DNA of 64,000 nucleotides from Planctomycetota bacterium (GTDB lineage Bacteria; Planctomycetota; Phycisphaerae; Phycisphaerales; SM1A02): assembly GCA_022574595.1 (NCBI GenBank), contig JACZRS010000005.1, positions 152,480 to 216,479 on the forward strand, given 5' to 3'. The notes beneath the pieces were generated by a model, which worked only from the letters and a program-made list of their open reading frames with translations, searched no databases and was not told where the DNA came from. The translations under genes were made by a program, and so were the position numbers. Positions 36,362 to 44,343 of the stretch are shown here, piece by piece (the stretch's first letter is position 1; the number at the start of each line of letters is the position of its first letter).

Positions 36362-37720
36362 TCACAAAACCTCCGGCACTCTGCCGTAAACAGCCAATGG
36401 CCAAACACTTCGTGCAATAGCCACACACTCTCCAGGACGGAGCAGCGGTAACAGTGCTTGCTGCTCATTCGTTAGATTAAGATGTCGCCCTAGCTCCTCG
36501 GCATCACGGCCGTAGCTGCCGAAGCAAAGCAAGGAATCAGCGTTGTTCCGTAATGCCGGGCTAATCAAAGAAAAGTTTTGTGCTGAAACGACAAAACCAA
36601 TGCCACGCGACCTCCCCATAAATGCCCAAGTTGAAAGTGGATTGATTCCACCTTCACTCTCAGATGCTGTGCTGCCTTTAACAAGCGGCAAAGCATCATC
36701 GAGGACAAACACCACTGGGTGACCAACTGTCGTATTTGGAAGCCCTCGTTTTTCATACACCCAGAACACAAATAGGCTCGCAAGCAGCGATGCCATCTCC
36801 ACACTCAAACCAGAAGTGTTTATGACGAAGCAGCCATGCTGCTTAAACAGCTTCTCCATGAAGTTGCTGGACGCATAGTTAACAACATTGCCGAATTCGT
36901 TGGTGATTTGCTTCAATGAATATAGAAGTGCTTCGCGGTATTGTCCTAAACGTGAAGCCGCGTTTGCGCGGATTTTATCTATAAGATCAATCCATTCACA
37001 AAGCGTCGGCCATACTCCGCTAGAGCGTTTTCTTTTATAGAGGAGATGCATCGTTTCTAACATGAGGCGTCTGCTGGCAAAGAGATTCAAATGAGCAGCC
37101 AGTAATTGCACGAATACGTTGATAAACACATTCAACGCCATGCCCGGAACTGGCTGTAACATTGCCAGCATCAGTTCGTGCCAATGCAACACGACAATCG
37201 GCAGCGAAGGATTCGCCAGCAGTTTGCAATCGACGAGGTCGCCTTTTCTATCAAATGCAATGAGCGTGACTTTGACATTGCCACTGATCACCGCTCCAAT
37301 CAAAACTCGCAGCCAATTTGTTTTTCCACCGCCGGTTGGGCCGACGACAAGGATATTCTTTGTCAATCCCGCCACGTCAGCAGATAGCACATCGCCAGTG
37401 GGCATTGTTAATAAAGGAATGCGCCCTGGGACAAGCACAGGCATTTCACCGCCAGGCGGATAATTGCCGTGATACGGATCTTCGGAAATCATGGCCTTGG
37501 CCATCTGCTCTCGAGCTGTCAGCCCGAATAGTTCCTGCAGCACTGGATCTTCGGGTTCAACCATCAGCGGAGCTGCAAGAAGCTCACCGCAGGGAACATC
37601 TGGCCAGCGCAACATCGGCTCTCGCGTAATTGCCCAGATCTCTTCGGGCTGTAGAAGCCTTTGCTGCCGAGAATCCTGCCTTGGCCTAGGAAAACTATGT
37701 TGATGAAACCAGCTATTCAT
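36362..37720 (-). CDS. VirD4/HerA-like P-loop ATPase
   Basis: 452 residues. Walker A is ILVVGPTGGGKTNWLRVLIG, followed by LIAFDRKGDLVDC, and Walker B is PVVFVLDDALPLV, then WAFMGRSRGIGFVVSAQNF (sensor region). This order is typical of the FtsK/HerA/VirD4 clade that pumps or couples DNA. No membrane helix is present at the N-terminus, unlike most VirD4 proteins. It directly abuts a Cys-rich protein upstream and a nuclease-like protein downstream, so conjugation, DNA processing or defence are all possible. Confidence 0.8.
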   Translation of the reverse strand: MNSWFHQHSFPRPRQDSRQQRLLQPEEIWAITREPMLRWPDVPCGELLAAPLMVEPEDPVLQELFGLTAREQMAKAMISEDPYHGNYPPGGEMPVLVPGRIPLLTMPTGDVLSADVAGLTKNILVVGPTGGGKTNWLRVLIGAVISGNVKVTLIAFDRKGDLVDCKLLANPSLPIVVLHWHELMLAMLQPVPGMALNVFINVFVQLLAAHLNLFASRRLMLETMHLLYKRKRSSGVWPTLCEWIDLIDKIRANAASRLGQYREALLYSLKQITNEFGNVVNYASSNFMEKLFKQHGCFVINTSGLSVEMASLLASLFVFWVYEKRGLPNTTVGHPVVFVLDDALPLVKGSTASESEGGINPLSTWAFMGRSRGIGFVVSAQNFSLISPALRNNADSLLCFGSYGRDAEELGRHLNLTNEQQALLPLLRPGECVAIARSVWPLAVYGRVPEVL

Positions 37721-38212
37721 TTACTCGCTCCAAATCAAGGACTTGATGCCCTTGCCGATTTTGAGAATCAAAGGTGAAGTCAACTTTTCTGCACACGGCC
37801 GGCAGCAAATCGCGGGAACGCTTTCAACAACAATTCCCTTCAAGCACGCCGAGCAGAATATTTTCCCGCAATTTTGGCACGAAGCACTATGTCTGCGCGC
37901 ACAAACGGCAGCTTGGCACTCGACATCCGAGCAGCACACGACGTCGTCTGGGTAAAGCAATTCACACCCGCAATCACCCGTTGGAGATTGAAGGAGCCCT
38001 CTGGTTTCCCACACAGATGTAGGAGAAAGTGCTGTGCCTTGTTGATAAATCCATTCAAACACACGCCCATTGGGCATGGTTTTCCTAACTACCTCATAGA
38101 TCTCACGCCCAGGCGCAGCAGAAAGCGGATTTGGTATAGACGTCTGCGGCTGAACCCGCCATGTACCTCGCTGTTGATTTGGATTCGGCAATCGCGTCAT
38201 CATCCGACCCAA
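37721..38212 (-). CDS. Cys-rich zinc-binding protein
   Basis: 163 residues. The N-terminal half is Pro/Gln-rich; the C-terminal half carries many Cys pairs: DCGCELL, CCSDVEC, CARRHSASCQNCGKIFCSAC and CCRPC, arranged as FYVE/RING- or B-box-like double zinc ribbons. It stops immediately before the ATPase gene and overlaps the upstream gene by 13 nt. Likely a zinc-stabilised adaptor of the ATPase complex; function not known. Confidence 0.6.
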   Translation of the reverse strand: MGRMMTRLPNPNQQRGTWRVQPQTSIPNPLSAAPGREIYEVVRKTMPNGRVFEWIYQQGTALSPTSVWETRGLLQSPTGDCGCELLYPDDVVCCSDVECQAAVCARRHSASCQNCGKIFCSACLKGIVVESVPAICCRPCAEKLTSPLILKIGKGIKSLIWSE

Positions 38213-38391
38213 CTTTCCAACAAGTATTCATTGAAAATGAATTCGCACAGACGCCAAACAGCCCACATGCCCAGCCAAGCAGCCATGGCGCTCGTGAATA
38301 TTAAAAGCATGATGGCAGGTAGTCGCACGAGTGACCGAAGTCTCTCCTGAATTTTCAGCCACTTATCAGTCGGTTTTTGCAGCATTGTCAT
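38200..38391 (-). CDS. Very small membrane protein
   Basis: 63 residues with one long hydrophobic helix (LPAIMLLIFTSAMAAWLGMW). Overlaps the preceding gene by 4 nt and the following gene by 13 nt, so it is tightly coupled in the ATPase operon. It may anchor the complex in the membrane. Not recognised. Confidence 0.55.
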   Translation of the reverse strand: MTMLQKPTDKWLKIQERLRSLVRLPAIMLLIFTSAMAAWLGMWAVWRLCEFIFNEYLLESWVG

Positions 38392-38666
38392 CTTTCATTC
38401 CTCCCTCGCGCTTCTGCTGCAAGCTTGGTTAACATTTGTGTGATGTAGCGCAATCTTTCAGTTTTGAGTCGAACGACGAACTCCAATGTCTTGTCCGTTA
38501 ACTTAACAATTGCTTTTAGCTGCTCATCATCCGACAACTTTAATCTCTTCTTTCCCTGAACTACTTGTTTTGCACCGCTGCCATTGCCATCGGCAGGCAA
38601 CTGATCAGGAAAGGCCGACTCGCCTTCCATGGCCAAGACTTCCCAGATGTTGCTGATTCGTTCCAT
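38388..38666 (-). CDS. Small helical protein, first gene of the ATPase operon
   Basis: 92 residues starting at ATG 38666 after GGAGG (6 nt). Charged helices (LSDDEQLKAIVKLTDKTLEF, LKTERLRYITQMLTKLAAEA) suggest a coiled-coil or adaptor. The frame continues upstream through the 10-bp repeat array, which gives a nonsense repeated translation, so the longer form is rejected. It opens the five-gene operon 38666-35613. Confidence 0.65.
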   Translation of the reverse strand: MERISNIWEVLAMEGESAFPDQLPADGNGSGAKQVVQGKKRLKLSDDEQLKAIVKLTDKTLEFVVRLKTERLRYITQMLTKLAAEARGRNER

Positions 38667-38761
38667 ATTGTGCCTCCAGATGTTGCGTGCGGTGCAAGTA
38701 GTTCTATCACAATTCTGGCTGTATATGGAATGAATATTGGTATATCTATTTCGACAATAGT

Positions 38762-38826
38762 GTAGGAGTTGTAGTGAGTTGTAGTGAGTTGTAGTGAGTT
38801 GTAGTGAGTTGTAGTGAGTTGTAGTG
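38762..38826. repeat. Tandem array of 10-bp repeats (GTAGTGAGTT)
   Basis: Five exact copies of GTAGTGAGTT (38771-38820) with degenerate half units at both ends. The spacing is close to one helical turn, so a protein could bind all units on one DNA face. It lies in the 226-bp region between the ATPase operon and a divergent gene. It may be an iteron-type origin, an operator array, or simple repeat expansion. Confidence 0.85.
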
Positions 38827-38892
38827 CGGTAATAAGTGATATATGCCCTACAGAACAAGTAAGGTTAAAAGGCAATTCTTCAATAGAAGAGA

Positions 38893-39477
38893 ATGGGAGA
38901 AATTGACGCATGCGATGGCAATAATTGCGTAACGCTATTTGGAGCATATCTACCAAGCGTTACTACAATCACAAATATGTGGCCATCTAGGCCAAAATTT
39001 CTTCAGTCACTTGCTCGGGATTTCGGTTGCCAGGAGGAAGCAGCAGCGTACACGCTCACAGCTAGAGCTCGCATGAGAGCATTTCATTCGTATCATGATT
39101 TTGGCAGTACAAGGGCAGCCATGACTACGCCACTCGATACGTGGGTGCTGGATACCCCCACACAAGAAGGAACTCTCTTTGCAGAGTGGTTTAACGTCGA
39201 ATCTCCGAACACAAATCTTCGAGTAATCATCCACCGTGATACTGGCCCTCCACTCCCTGGCTTGTGGCCATGGTCCTATAGATGTGGGAGCTTTAGGATT
39301 CAGCGGCGACGCGGCAAGTATGCTAACATTAAGCGGGTTGCGATACCGTTCCTGTACAAGATGTTGGACGCGTATCGAGATGGAACTTATGCAGTCGAAA
39401 ACGTCATACAACAGACCAATCACCGCTATTGGCTTGGCAGAGTCGTGCCTGATCCTGCACTCTATCAGGAAGTCTAA
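38893..39477 (+). CDS. Hypothetical protein, divergent from ATPase operon
   Basis: 194 residues, not recognised. It has two short conserved-looking blocks (LDTWVLDTPTQEGTLFAEWF and RGKYANIKRVAIPFLYKMLD). No signal or membrane helix. A minus-strand frame covers part of the same DNA (39007-39423), but this frame is longer and more protein-like. The true start may be further in. It converges with the Nudix gene with a 4-nt overlap of stops. Confidence 0.45.
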   Translation: MGEIDACDGNNCVTLFGAYLPSVTTITNMWPSRPKFLQSLARDFGCQEEAAAYTLTARARMRAFHSYHDFGSTRAAMTTPLDTWVLDTPTQEGTLFAEWFNVESPNTNLRVIIHRDTGPPLPGLWPWSYRCGSFRIQRRRGKYANIKRVAIPFLYKMLDAYRDGTYAVENVIQQTNHRYWLGRVVPDPALYQEV

Positions 39478-41258
39478 ATCCTCTCTGTTTTTGACGTCAC
39501 CATTTGCTCCTTGAGTATGTCTCTAATTAGTTCACTCTTGTTTGCATCTGGATCATCAAGGACCCAGCAACATGACCAGCCTTCCAATGGAACGCGCCAC
39601 TTCTTTGCTCGTGCTCCTTTTTTTACCTTCGGAATCACTGCATCCGCCTTAAGGCCAAGCCATCGTGCAAGTTCTCTTCTAAAGTAGTTGACTTGCTTGG
39701 GAGGTTTCCATCCGAACAACTTCCGGATTGTGCTGTGTTGCACGTAACCACCAATATTCGTTAGCACAAGCCAGAGCATAACACTACATATTTCACTAAG
39801 TTCAGAAATGTGCTCTGCAGCTGGGTCTTTGCTCATAACTCGCACTTTGTGTTGAAACACTTCATCAACTACGATGTCAGATTTATCTTCCTCAAGAAGC
39901 CTCTCTATATCGTCCTTCAGAGTTGGCTTCGATCGATCGACTTGCCCATTAGCAAGCCGTGTTATGTAGACGGTCTTATTCGCATCGCGAGCCAAAACCT
40001 CTGATCGAGTTCTAGCATCCGATGAGCCTGAATTTTTTCTTTTCTCGTATCTCTCAATCTCTTCCTTTGCCACATCAATCCCAAGCCAAAACGCACCGGC
40101 ACTATCAATCACCATATTCGTAGGAGCTAACTGTGGATATTTCTTGACTAGTATCTCATCATTCTCGAGTGGAATCATGAGACCCCCTGATTCTCCTGGT
40201 TTTTGATTTTTATACTCAATGTTGAGCTTCATCCGTGGTATCCACTCCTTGGCCCATCGAGGATCATGGATTAACAAAAGAACACATATTTCTGGCTGTA
40301 AGATTGACAGATCCATTGCAATGCCTGTCACATACGCGTGAGCAGATTTACAGGTAATGAGGTGGTCTAAATGTCGCACCTCCTCAGTATCTCGGTAGTA
40401 TCTTTCAGAAGTCTTCCAGGCGGGTTCACCATGGCTGAATAGTTCCTCGGAATACTCTCGCAACACTGTTTCGTAAACAGAATAGGAGAATGCTTCATCT
40501 TTCTTGGATTTCTCAGAACGTTCAAATAGACCTGACGGCAATACTTGAAATGACTCCTGGCCACTAGCATGTTTTTCTGTCGATCTTTGACGTAGCAGAA
40601 ATTGGTATTCTGCGCCTACTCGACAGCAGATAAGAGTAGAAACACCTATGCATGCTGCTCTGTGGGAACCATCAGTTACGGGATCTTGCACAAGTCGATG
40701 CAGCTCATTGCGCTGTTTCAAGAACGTTAGAGCATCAGTTATCTTTACTGTCGAAATCGCTGTTTCATTCCAAGCTTTCTGTAGCTCGATCTTTAGTGAC
40801 TGGCATGTTGCGAGAAACTTGAAGTACGATGAGCGATGGCATGTGATCCGTAATGGATTAGTTTCGATACGGGTCATGGAAAACGCCTTGCCATCGAATG
40901 CTCTCTCGCCTTTTTTGTTTGGCAGACAACTCATTAATGTTGCGTACTTTTGCTCCTGCACCAAATGGGCTTCAGGCGGTTCAACGATGTCGGGGGCAAG
41001 GATGGAGTTGATATCAGCTTTCTGATGTGGTTCGGCTGGGAAAACTGCACATGCATATTCATGTGGATGGTCGAGTTTCGGAACATCAGCGTATAGAACT
41101 CGCAGAAGCTGGTGATACGCTGGCTTCCGTGCCGCTTCGGCACACGTCAGAAGTTCTTTCCAGACCTGAGCGTTACTCTCTTCATCTCCTTGCTGCACGA
41201 GGGAGAGCATTCTGTCGAGAAATGGTTCGATTTCGTAGGGTTCAATCTTCTTGGCCAT
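39474..41258 (-). CDS. Large protein with Nudix-like domain and C-terminal winged helix
   Basis: 594 residues. Residues ~200-290 resemble a Nudix fold: GVSTLICCRVGAEYQFLLRQ, QVLPSGLFERSE and the Nudix helix YETVLREYSEELF, in which the REUxEE core is present but the first Glu of the box is displaced. The N-terminal ~190 residues are helical and unassigned; the C-terminus (STIRKLFGWKPPKQVNYFRR, GLKADAVIPKVK) looks like a DNA-binding winged helix. GAGGAG precedes the start. It could be a nucleotide-sensing regulator or a defence effector acting on a nucleotide. Confidence 0.55.
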   Translation of the reverse strand: MAKKIEPYEIEPFLDRMLSLVQQGDEESNAQVWKELLTCAEAARKPAYHQLLRVLYADVPKLDHPHEYACAVFPAEPHQKADINSILAPDIVEPPEAHLVQEQKYATLMSCLPNKKGERAFDGKAFSMTRIETNPLRITCHRSSYFKFLATCQSLKIELQKAWNETAISTVKITDALTFLKQRNELHRLVQDPVTDGSHRAACIGVSTLICCRVGAEYQFLLRQRSTEKHASGQESFQVLPSGLFERSEKSKKDEAFSYSVYETVLREYSEELFSHGEPAWKTSERYYRDTEEVRHLDHLITCKSAHAYVTGIAMDLSILQPEICVLLLIHDPRWAKEWIPRMKLNIEYKNQKPGESGGLMIPLENDEILVKKYPQLAPTNMVIDSAGAFWLGIDVAKEEIERYEKRKNSGSSDARTRSEVLARDANKTVYITRLANGQVDRSKPTLKDDIERLLEEDKSDIVVDEVFQHKVRVMSKDPAAEHISELSEICSVMLWLVLTNIGGYVQHSTIRKLFGWKPPKQVNYFRRELARWLGLKADAVIPKVKKGARAKKWRVPLEGWSCCWVLDDPDANKSELIRDILKEQMVTSKTERI

Positions 41259-41387
41259 ATCTTTTTCTCCTCTATTCAGTCGCCGACGAGGCTAGCCCAT
41301 TTGTCTGTCAGCAAAGAGTATAATAACGGTAATCCATTAGGAGGGAGGCCTCCTCGACTACCCCGGAAAAGCATTGGAGATTGCGAC

Positions 41388-41702
41388 GTGAGACTCCTCA
41401 AGGGCATCCTCAACAAGCAAGGCTGGCACATCACAGGAGATGATGTGCCTATTCAGTTCGCGGTGAAGTTTGGCGATTCACCCAAAGGCAATTCCCATTA
41501 CCATAAATCGATGCACGAGTATTTTCTCGTTCTCAAGGGAAGCATTGAGCTATCAGTGAACGGCGAGAAACTGACGGTAGGTGAGGGCGACCTGCTTATT
41601 GTTGATCCTGGCGAGCCTCACCAAATGCTAGCAAAAAGTCCTAATGCTCAATATGTCCTGCTCATGCCCGGGCCAGTGCCGAATGACAAAGTGGAGTTGT
41701 AG
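41388..41702 (+). CDS. Small cupin protein
   Basis: 104 residues with both cupin motifs: GNSHYHKSMHEYFLVLKG (metal ligands H, H, E) and GDLLIVDPGEPHQML (third His). Cupins of this size bind a metal and often act as small enzymes or ligand sensors. The frame is open back to 41112, but GTG at 41388 with GGAG 8 nt upstream fits. It opens a tight three-gene operon. Confidence 0.75.
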   Translation: MRLLKGILNKQGWHITGDDVPIQFAVKFGDSPKGNSHYHKSMHEYFLVLKGSIELSVNGEKLTVGEGDLLIVDPGEPHQMLAKSPNAQYVLLMPGPVPNDKVEL

Positions 41703-41867
41703 ATGTTGTGCGAGAAACCCACGATCTGCTACCCCTGCGGCGTCAAAGATCCCAATCAAACAACGTATGATCCAAAAGCACTCGACAACTGCTTACTTTC
41801 CTCAGTAAAGCGCTGGGAACCAACCAATGAAGGTATAGAGTGCAATGTCCGTGGAGGTGTTATGTAA
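41703..41867 (+). CDS. 54-residue Cys-containing protein
   Basis: Too short for most callers. It starts MLCEKPTICYPCGVKD, where Cys3, CYPC and two later Cys could hold a zinc or other metal. Its ATG follows the cupin stop with no gap and its stop overlaps the next start (TAATG). Not recognised. Operon position suggests it works with the cupin. Confidence 0.55.
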   Translation: MLCEKPTICYPCGVKDPNQTTYDPKALDNCLLSSVKRWEPTNEGIECNVRGGVM

Positions 41868-42097
41868 TGTCTGGACTTGATTCGACCTGGCAAAAGGTGC
41901 TTGACGAAGCTGATGGAGGATTCTTCACAGACGACAACTTGGAGCACGGATGCAAAATCGAGCTCTCCAGCTACGGGCGCAGTGGAAGGGGCACAATCAT
42001 CGCGATCCTCACGCTCGCACCAGGTCAACAACACAAGTACGGATATCTATACAGAGTCGAAAGTGATTCCAGCGATAAGCCTGACAATTCGGGTTGA
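41867..42097 (+). CDS. 76-residue hypothetical protein of cupin operon
   Basis: Starts at the ATG sharing a base with the previous stop, with GGAGG upstream. The sequence (LDSTWQKVLDEADGGFFTDD, then GRGTIIAILTLAPGQ) looks like a compact alpha/beta domain. Function unknown. It ends just before a short GTTGATGCCCCGCAGCCC repeat. Confidence 0.5.
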   Translation: MSGLDSTWQKVLDEADGGFFTDDNLEHGCKIELSSYGRSGRGTIIAILTLAPGQQHKYGYLYRVESDSSDKPDNSG

Positions 42098-42136
42098 TGC
42101 CCCGCAGCCCAAAGGCCGCGGAGTCTACAAACTGAA

Positions 42137-42245
42137 TCATTGCTCACCCACAGCTTCATCAATTAACTCACTTGCCTGCTTTTTGCTGATTCCTTCCTCA
42201 AAAAGAACTCCAGTCTTTTCAAGTAAACCATTTGCTTGGGGAGTA
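42137..42245 (-). pseudogene. C-terminal fragment of the island repeat gene family
   Basis: The translation ends in LEKTGVLFEEGISKKQASEL and then IDEAVGEQ, matching the C-domain of the repeated family (full copies at 43.6, 46.99 and 61.16 kb). The N-terminal domain is missing and no start is present. The TPKQLAYLKRLG motif is damaged (TPQANGLLEKTG). Confidence 0.8.
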
Positions 42246-42247
42246 GC

Positions 42248-42535
42248 CTAGGTACTATTTGCTTGCCGACGCAGCAGCTCGTATGCGAACACGGCACCTT
42301 GCATGAAGTAATCACCACGATCGCCAGCAAGACTAGCATTGGCATATCGAACCAAGAATTCTGATAGATGAGGATTGTCGCGCTCTAGTCGTGACTGCAA
42401 TTCTACTCCATAGGCTTTAGCCACGTTTGATCCTTCGTCGCTTCTCCGTGTTGCATCTCGCAGGAATACGTCTATGACTCCCTCCGAGACTACGGGCAGT
42501 CCATCCTGAGTATGTTGCTGCTCATCGTGCGCCAT
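42248..42535 (-). CDS. Hypothetical protein
   Basis: 95 residues, acidic and helical (DVFLRDATRRSDEGSNVAKA, VRYANASLAGDRGDYFMQGA), beginning at ATG 42535. Not recognised. It is followed within 2 nt by the C-domain fragment of the repeat family on the same strand. The 42536-42887 stretch on its other side has no supported gene. Confidence 0.5.
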   Translation of the reverse strand: MAHDEQQHTQDGLPVVSEGVIDVFLRDATRRSDEGSNVAKAYGVELQSRLERDNPHLSEFLVRYANASLAGDRGDYFMQGAVFAYELLRRQANST

Positions 42536-42887
42536 AGTCCTAGGCTGCATTCCACGTTCTTAAACCTTTCGGTCGGCTTTTCGCCTTCGCAACACTCGAT
42601 TTGCTTTCCTTTCCGATCGCGAAGAAGATAGTGAGACAACGCGATTTATGTCTGATTGAGCGCGGGACTGATTCGGCTGTTAGGACAGGGCGACCGTCTG
42701 GAAGCGGTTCAGGTCCGAGACCAAAGGCGGCCACGATCCATGCCGGCGCCAAAACGGGCGATGAATAAAGTACGTGGAGCACTAGGACTTAGTTGTGAGA
42801 AACTTGCCTACTGGAAAGGCTACTAGCTTTGGGGTTGTGGCGCGGATATCATTTGATATTCAGCATCTTCGGAAAGACGGCTCTACT

Positions 42888-43259
42888 ATGTGCTACGCAT
42901 CCCAACCGATTCCGCTTCGGCCGATCAATCCTGTGCCTCTCGACACCAGGCCGCCGCCGCCGTACTATCCTCGCGAATTGAGAGCGCTTGATGCAGTCCG
43001 GACAGGAATCAGCGCGCTTCCTAAGAAAAGTACGGTAGCGTCCTACCCAACTGCCCTCGATGTTTACGAAGAAATGCAGAAGCAGTCGGGCTCTGTTCTT
43101 ACCTTCGCTGACAGGGTGCAACTCATTCAATCCGGACAAGAGCGCTTCAGATCGATCAAACGGGAGAATGAAGAGTTTTTTGCTAAAGCACACTTACTCC
43201 AGAAAACCATATTTACGCCTTCCGGTGAGCTACGTCACGTTTGGTTGCCAGACGACTAA
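42888..43259 (+). CDS. Hypothetical protein with Pro-rich start
   Basis: 123 residues from ATG 42888. The first third is Pro-rich (LRPINPVPLDTRPPPPYYPR), the rest a charged helix (FADRVQLIQSGQERFRSIKR). The frame is open to 42795. No family recognised. Immediately downstream in the same frame, after two stops, lies the Abi_C-like remnant. Confidence 0.45.
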   Translation: MCYASQPIPLRPINPVPLDTRPPPPYYPRELRALDAVRTGISALPKKSTVASYPTALDVYEEMQKQSGSVLTFADRVQLIQSGQERFRSIKRENEEFFAKAHLLQKTIFTPSGELRHVWLPDD

Positions 43260-43265
43260 AGGTAA

Positions 43266-43535
43266 GTAGATACGTGCGTTCGGCGAGACCGGATTGCTCC
43301 CCTTGAAGCTACGGCCGCACATGTACTTGTTGAACAGTTTGCTACATATCCCACGACTTCAAACTTCCCAACCCTGCTTGGCCAGGCCTTCTCTTTACTC
43401 GGCCTTTCAACTCCCCAAGATCCCAAGCAGCCCAGTGAGGCTACGTATCGAGATCTTGACCGTGCGCTATACCGGCTCGGATGTGCCGTAAACCGTCCTC
43501 GCAACAAGGAAGGAACGGGGCATGGCCGGCCTTGA
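43266..43535 (+). pseudogene. Possible remnant of an abortive-infection C-terminal (Abi_C) domain
   Basis: An open frame of 89 codons without a start codon. It ends LYRLGCAVNRPRNKEGTGHG then RP, and RNxxGTGHGR is the hallmark I associate with the Abi_C domain (PF14355) of abortive-infection proteins. The rest of such a protein is missing. The frame follows stops at 43257 and 43263. Identification rests on one short motif. Confidence 0.45.
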
Positions 43536-43573
43536 CTGCCGTCCATCAGGCCACGGGGCTATCAAAAGAACAC

Positions 43574-43891
43574 TTAGCCTGTAGTTACTGCCTCATCAAT
43601 CAACTCACTCGCTTGTTTCTTACTAAGTCCTTCCTCAAAAGAAACTCCAAGTCTCTTCAAATACGCTAGTTGTTTTGGCGTTGCTGCCACATCACCATTG
43701 CTTTTACAAGAGTTACCATTCGCATTCTGTATCTGAGCTGTTCTCAAATCTTTTCCGATTTGCGGCACAATCATAGAAGCTAATTCACCATTTCCAACTC
43801 GTACATGTGTTTTCTCGAACGCATCAGCGTAAAAGTCAACCTTCATTTGTATATCTTCACATACCTTTCTCTTACTTTCTTTTGTAAGCAT
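43574..43891 (-). CDS. Island repeat family protein, full copy 1
   Basis: 105 residues. N-domain VDFYADAFEKTHVRVGNGEL, then ASMIVPQIGKDLRTAQIQN; short linker; C-domain ATPKQLAYLKRLGVSFEEG and KKQASELIDEA. The C-domain resembles a DUF3072-like helical motif found at the ends of some DNA-processing proteins. The first ~10 residues differ from the other copies. It lies 54 nt downstream of three tiny genes on the same strand. Function unknown; the family is spread over the island. Confidence 0.75.
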   Translation of the reverse strand: MLTKESKRKVCEDIQMKVDFYADAFEKTHVRVGNGELASMIVPQIGKDLRTAQIQNANGNSCKSNGDVAATPKQLAYLKRLGVSFEEGLSKKQASELIDEAVTTG

Positions 43892-43945
43892 AAGAGAGAA
43901 GCCCATTCGACACTAAGCGCAGCAAAAACAGGGTTGCTAAACCCA

Positions 43946-44089
43946 TTAACAATCTAAACAAATCTTAAGGTCTCCTTTACAGACCTCACAAAATCTCAAA
44001 TCTATGTAACCGTTATCTCTTAGAATAACGCTCACTTCCAAACCTTCAGGATCTTTTAAACCCTGAAGAACGCAAAACTCACATAACAT
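43946..44089 (-). CDS. 47-residue protein with paired Cys motifs
   Basis: Too short for usual callers. It begins MLCEFCVLQGLKDPEGLEVS and ends FCEVCKGDLKICLDC, giving two CxxC pairs and a further CxxC, so a single zinc ribbon is likely. Its ATG overlaps the stop of the gene before it (ATGTTATGTGA), so translation is coupled. AT-rich like its neighbours. Function unknown. Confidence 0.7.
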   Translation of the reverse strand: MLCEFCVLQGLKDPEGLEVSVILRDNGYIDLRFCEVCKGDLKICLDC

Positions 44090-44246
44090 TTTGAAATGCT
44101 ATAAGACATCTTTTTTTGAAAACTTCCATTTGCTCAGTTTTGTTGAGATTTTTATAAATCTCTTTATGATAAGTCAAACTTTTACAAGTATTGCAGTCCT
44201 CATCATCCCAACCAAGCTCTTTATGGTTTTTACATCTAGTTATCAT
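44079..44246 (-). CDS. 55-residue CxxH/CxxC zinc-finger-like protein
   Basis: Begins MITRCKNHKELGWDDEDCNT with C-x2-H and C-x2-C (DCNTCKSL) and a His further on, fitting a small zinc site such as in HNH-like or ribbon proteins. The rest is a basic helix (IYKNLNKTEQMEVFKKRC). Start ATG overlaps the end of the 33-residue gene and its own stop overlaps the following start. Function unknown. Confidence 0.7.
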   Translation of the reverse strand: MITRCKNHKELGWDDEDCNTCKSLTYHKEIYKNLNKTEQMEVFKKRCLIAFQNVM

Positions 44247-44337
44247 CTTCATCAGCATCCAGAATTTCTAAACCTTCTAGCTCAATAATGCCTAGTTCTA
44301 TCAATTCTTTATGTTGTTCTTGATTTATTTCTTCCAT
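44236..44337 (-). CDS. 33-residue acidic leader protein
   Basis: Translation starts MEEINQEQHKELIELGIIEL and ends DADEDDN. It has a very strong AGGAGG site 10 nt upstream, but that site lies inside a stable hairpin (44344-44378). Acidic and probably helical. As first gene of a coupled three-gene set it may be a regulatory leader peptide or a partner of the two Cys-rich proteins. Confidence 0.65.
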   Translation of the reverse strand: MEEINQEQHKELIELGIIELEGLEILDADEDDN

Positions 44338-44343
44338 TTTTTG

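Noticed and set aside
38762..38826. CRISPR array
   Set aside because: Units are contiguous 10-bp repeats without spacers, and no cas genes are present.
38667..38858. N-terminal extension of the 92-residue gene through the 10-bp repeats
   Set aside because: It translates the tandem repeat into a Tyr/Thr/Leu run; the ATG at 38666 has a good ribosome site.
42540..42782. 80-codon minus frame
   Set aside because: No ribosome site and no protein pattern; region looks like junction DNA between cargo genes.
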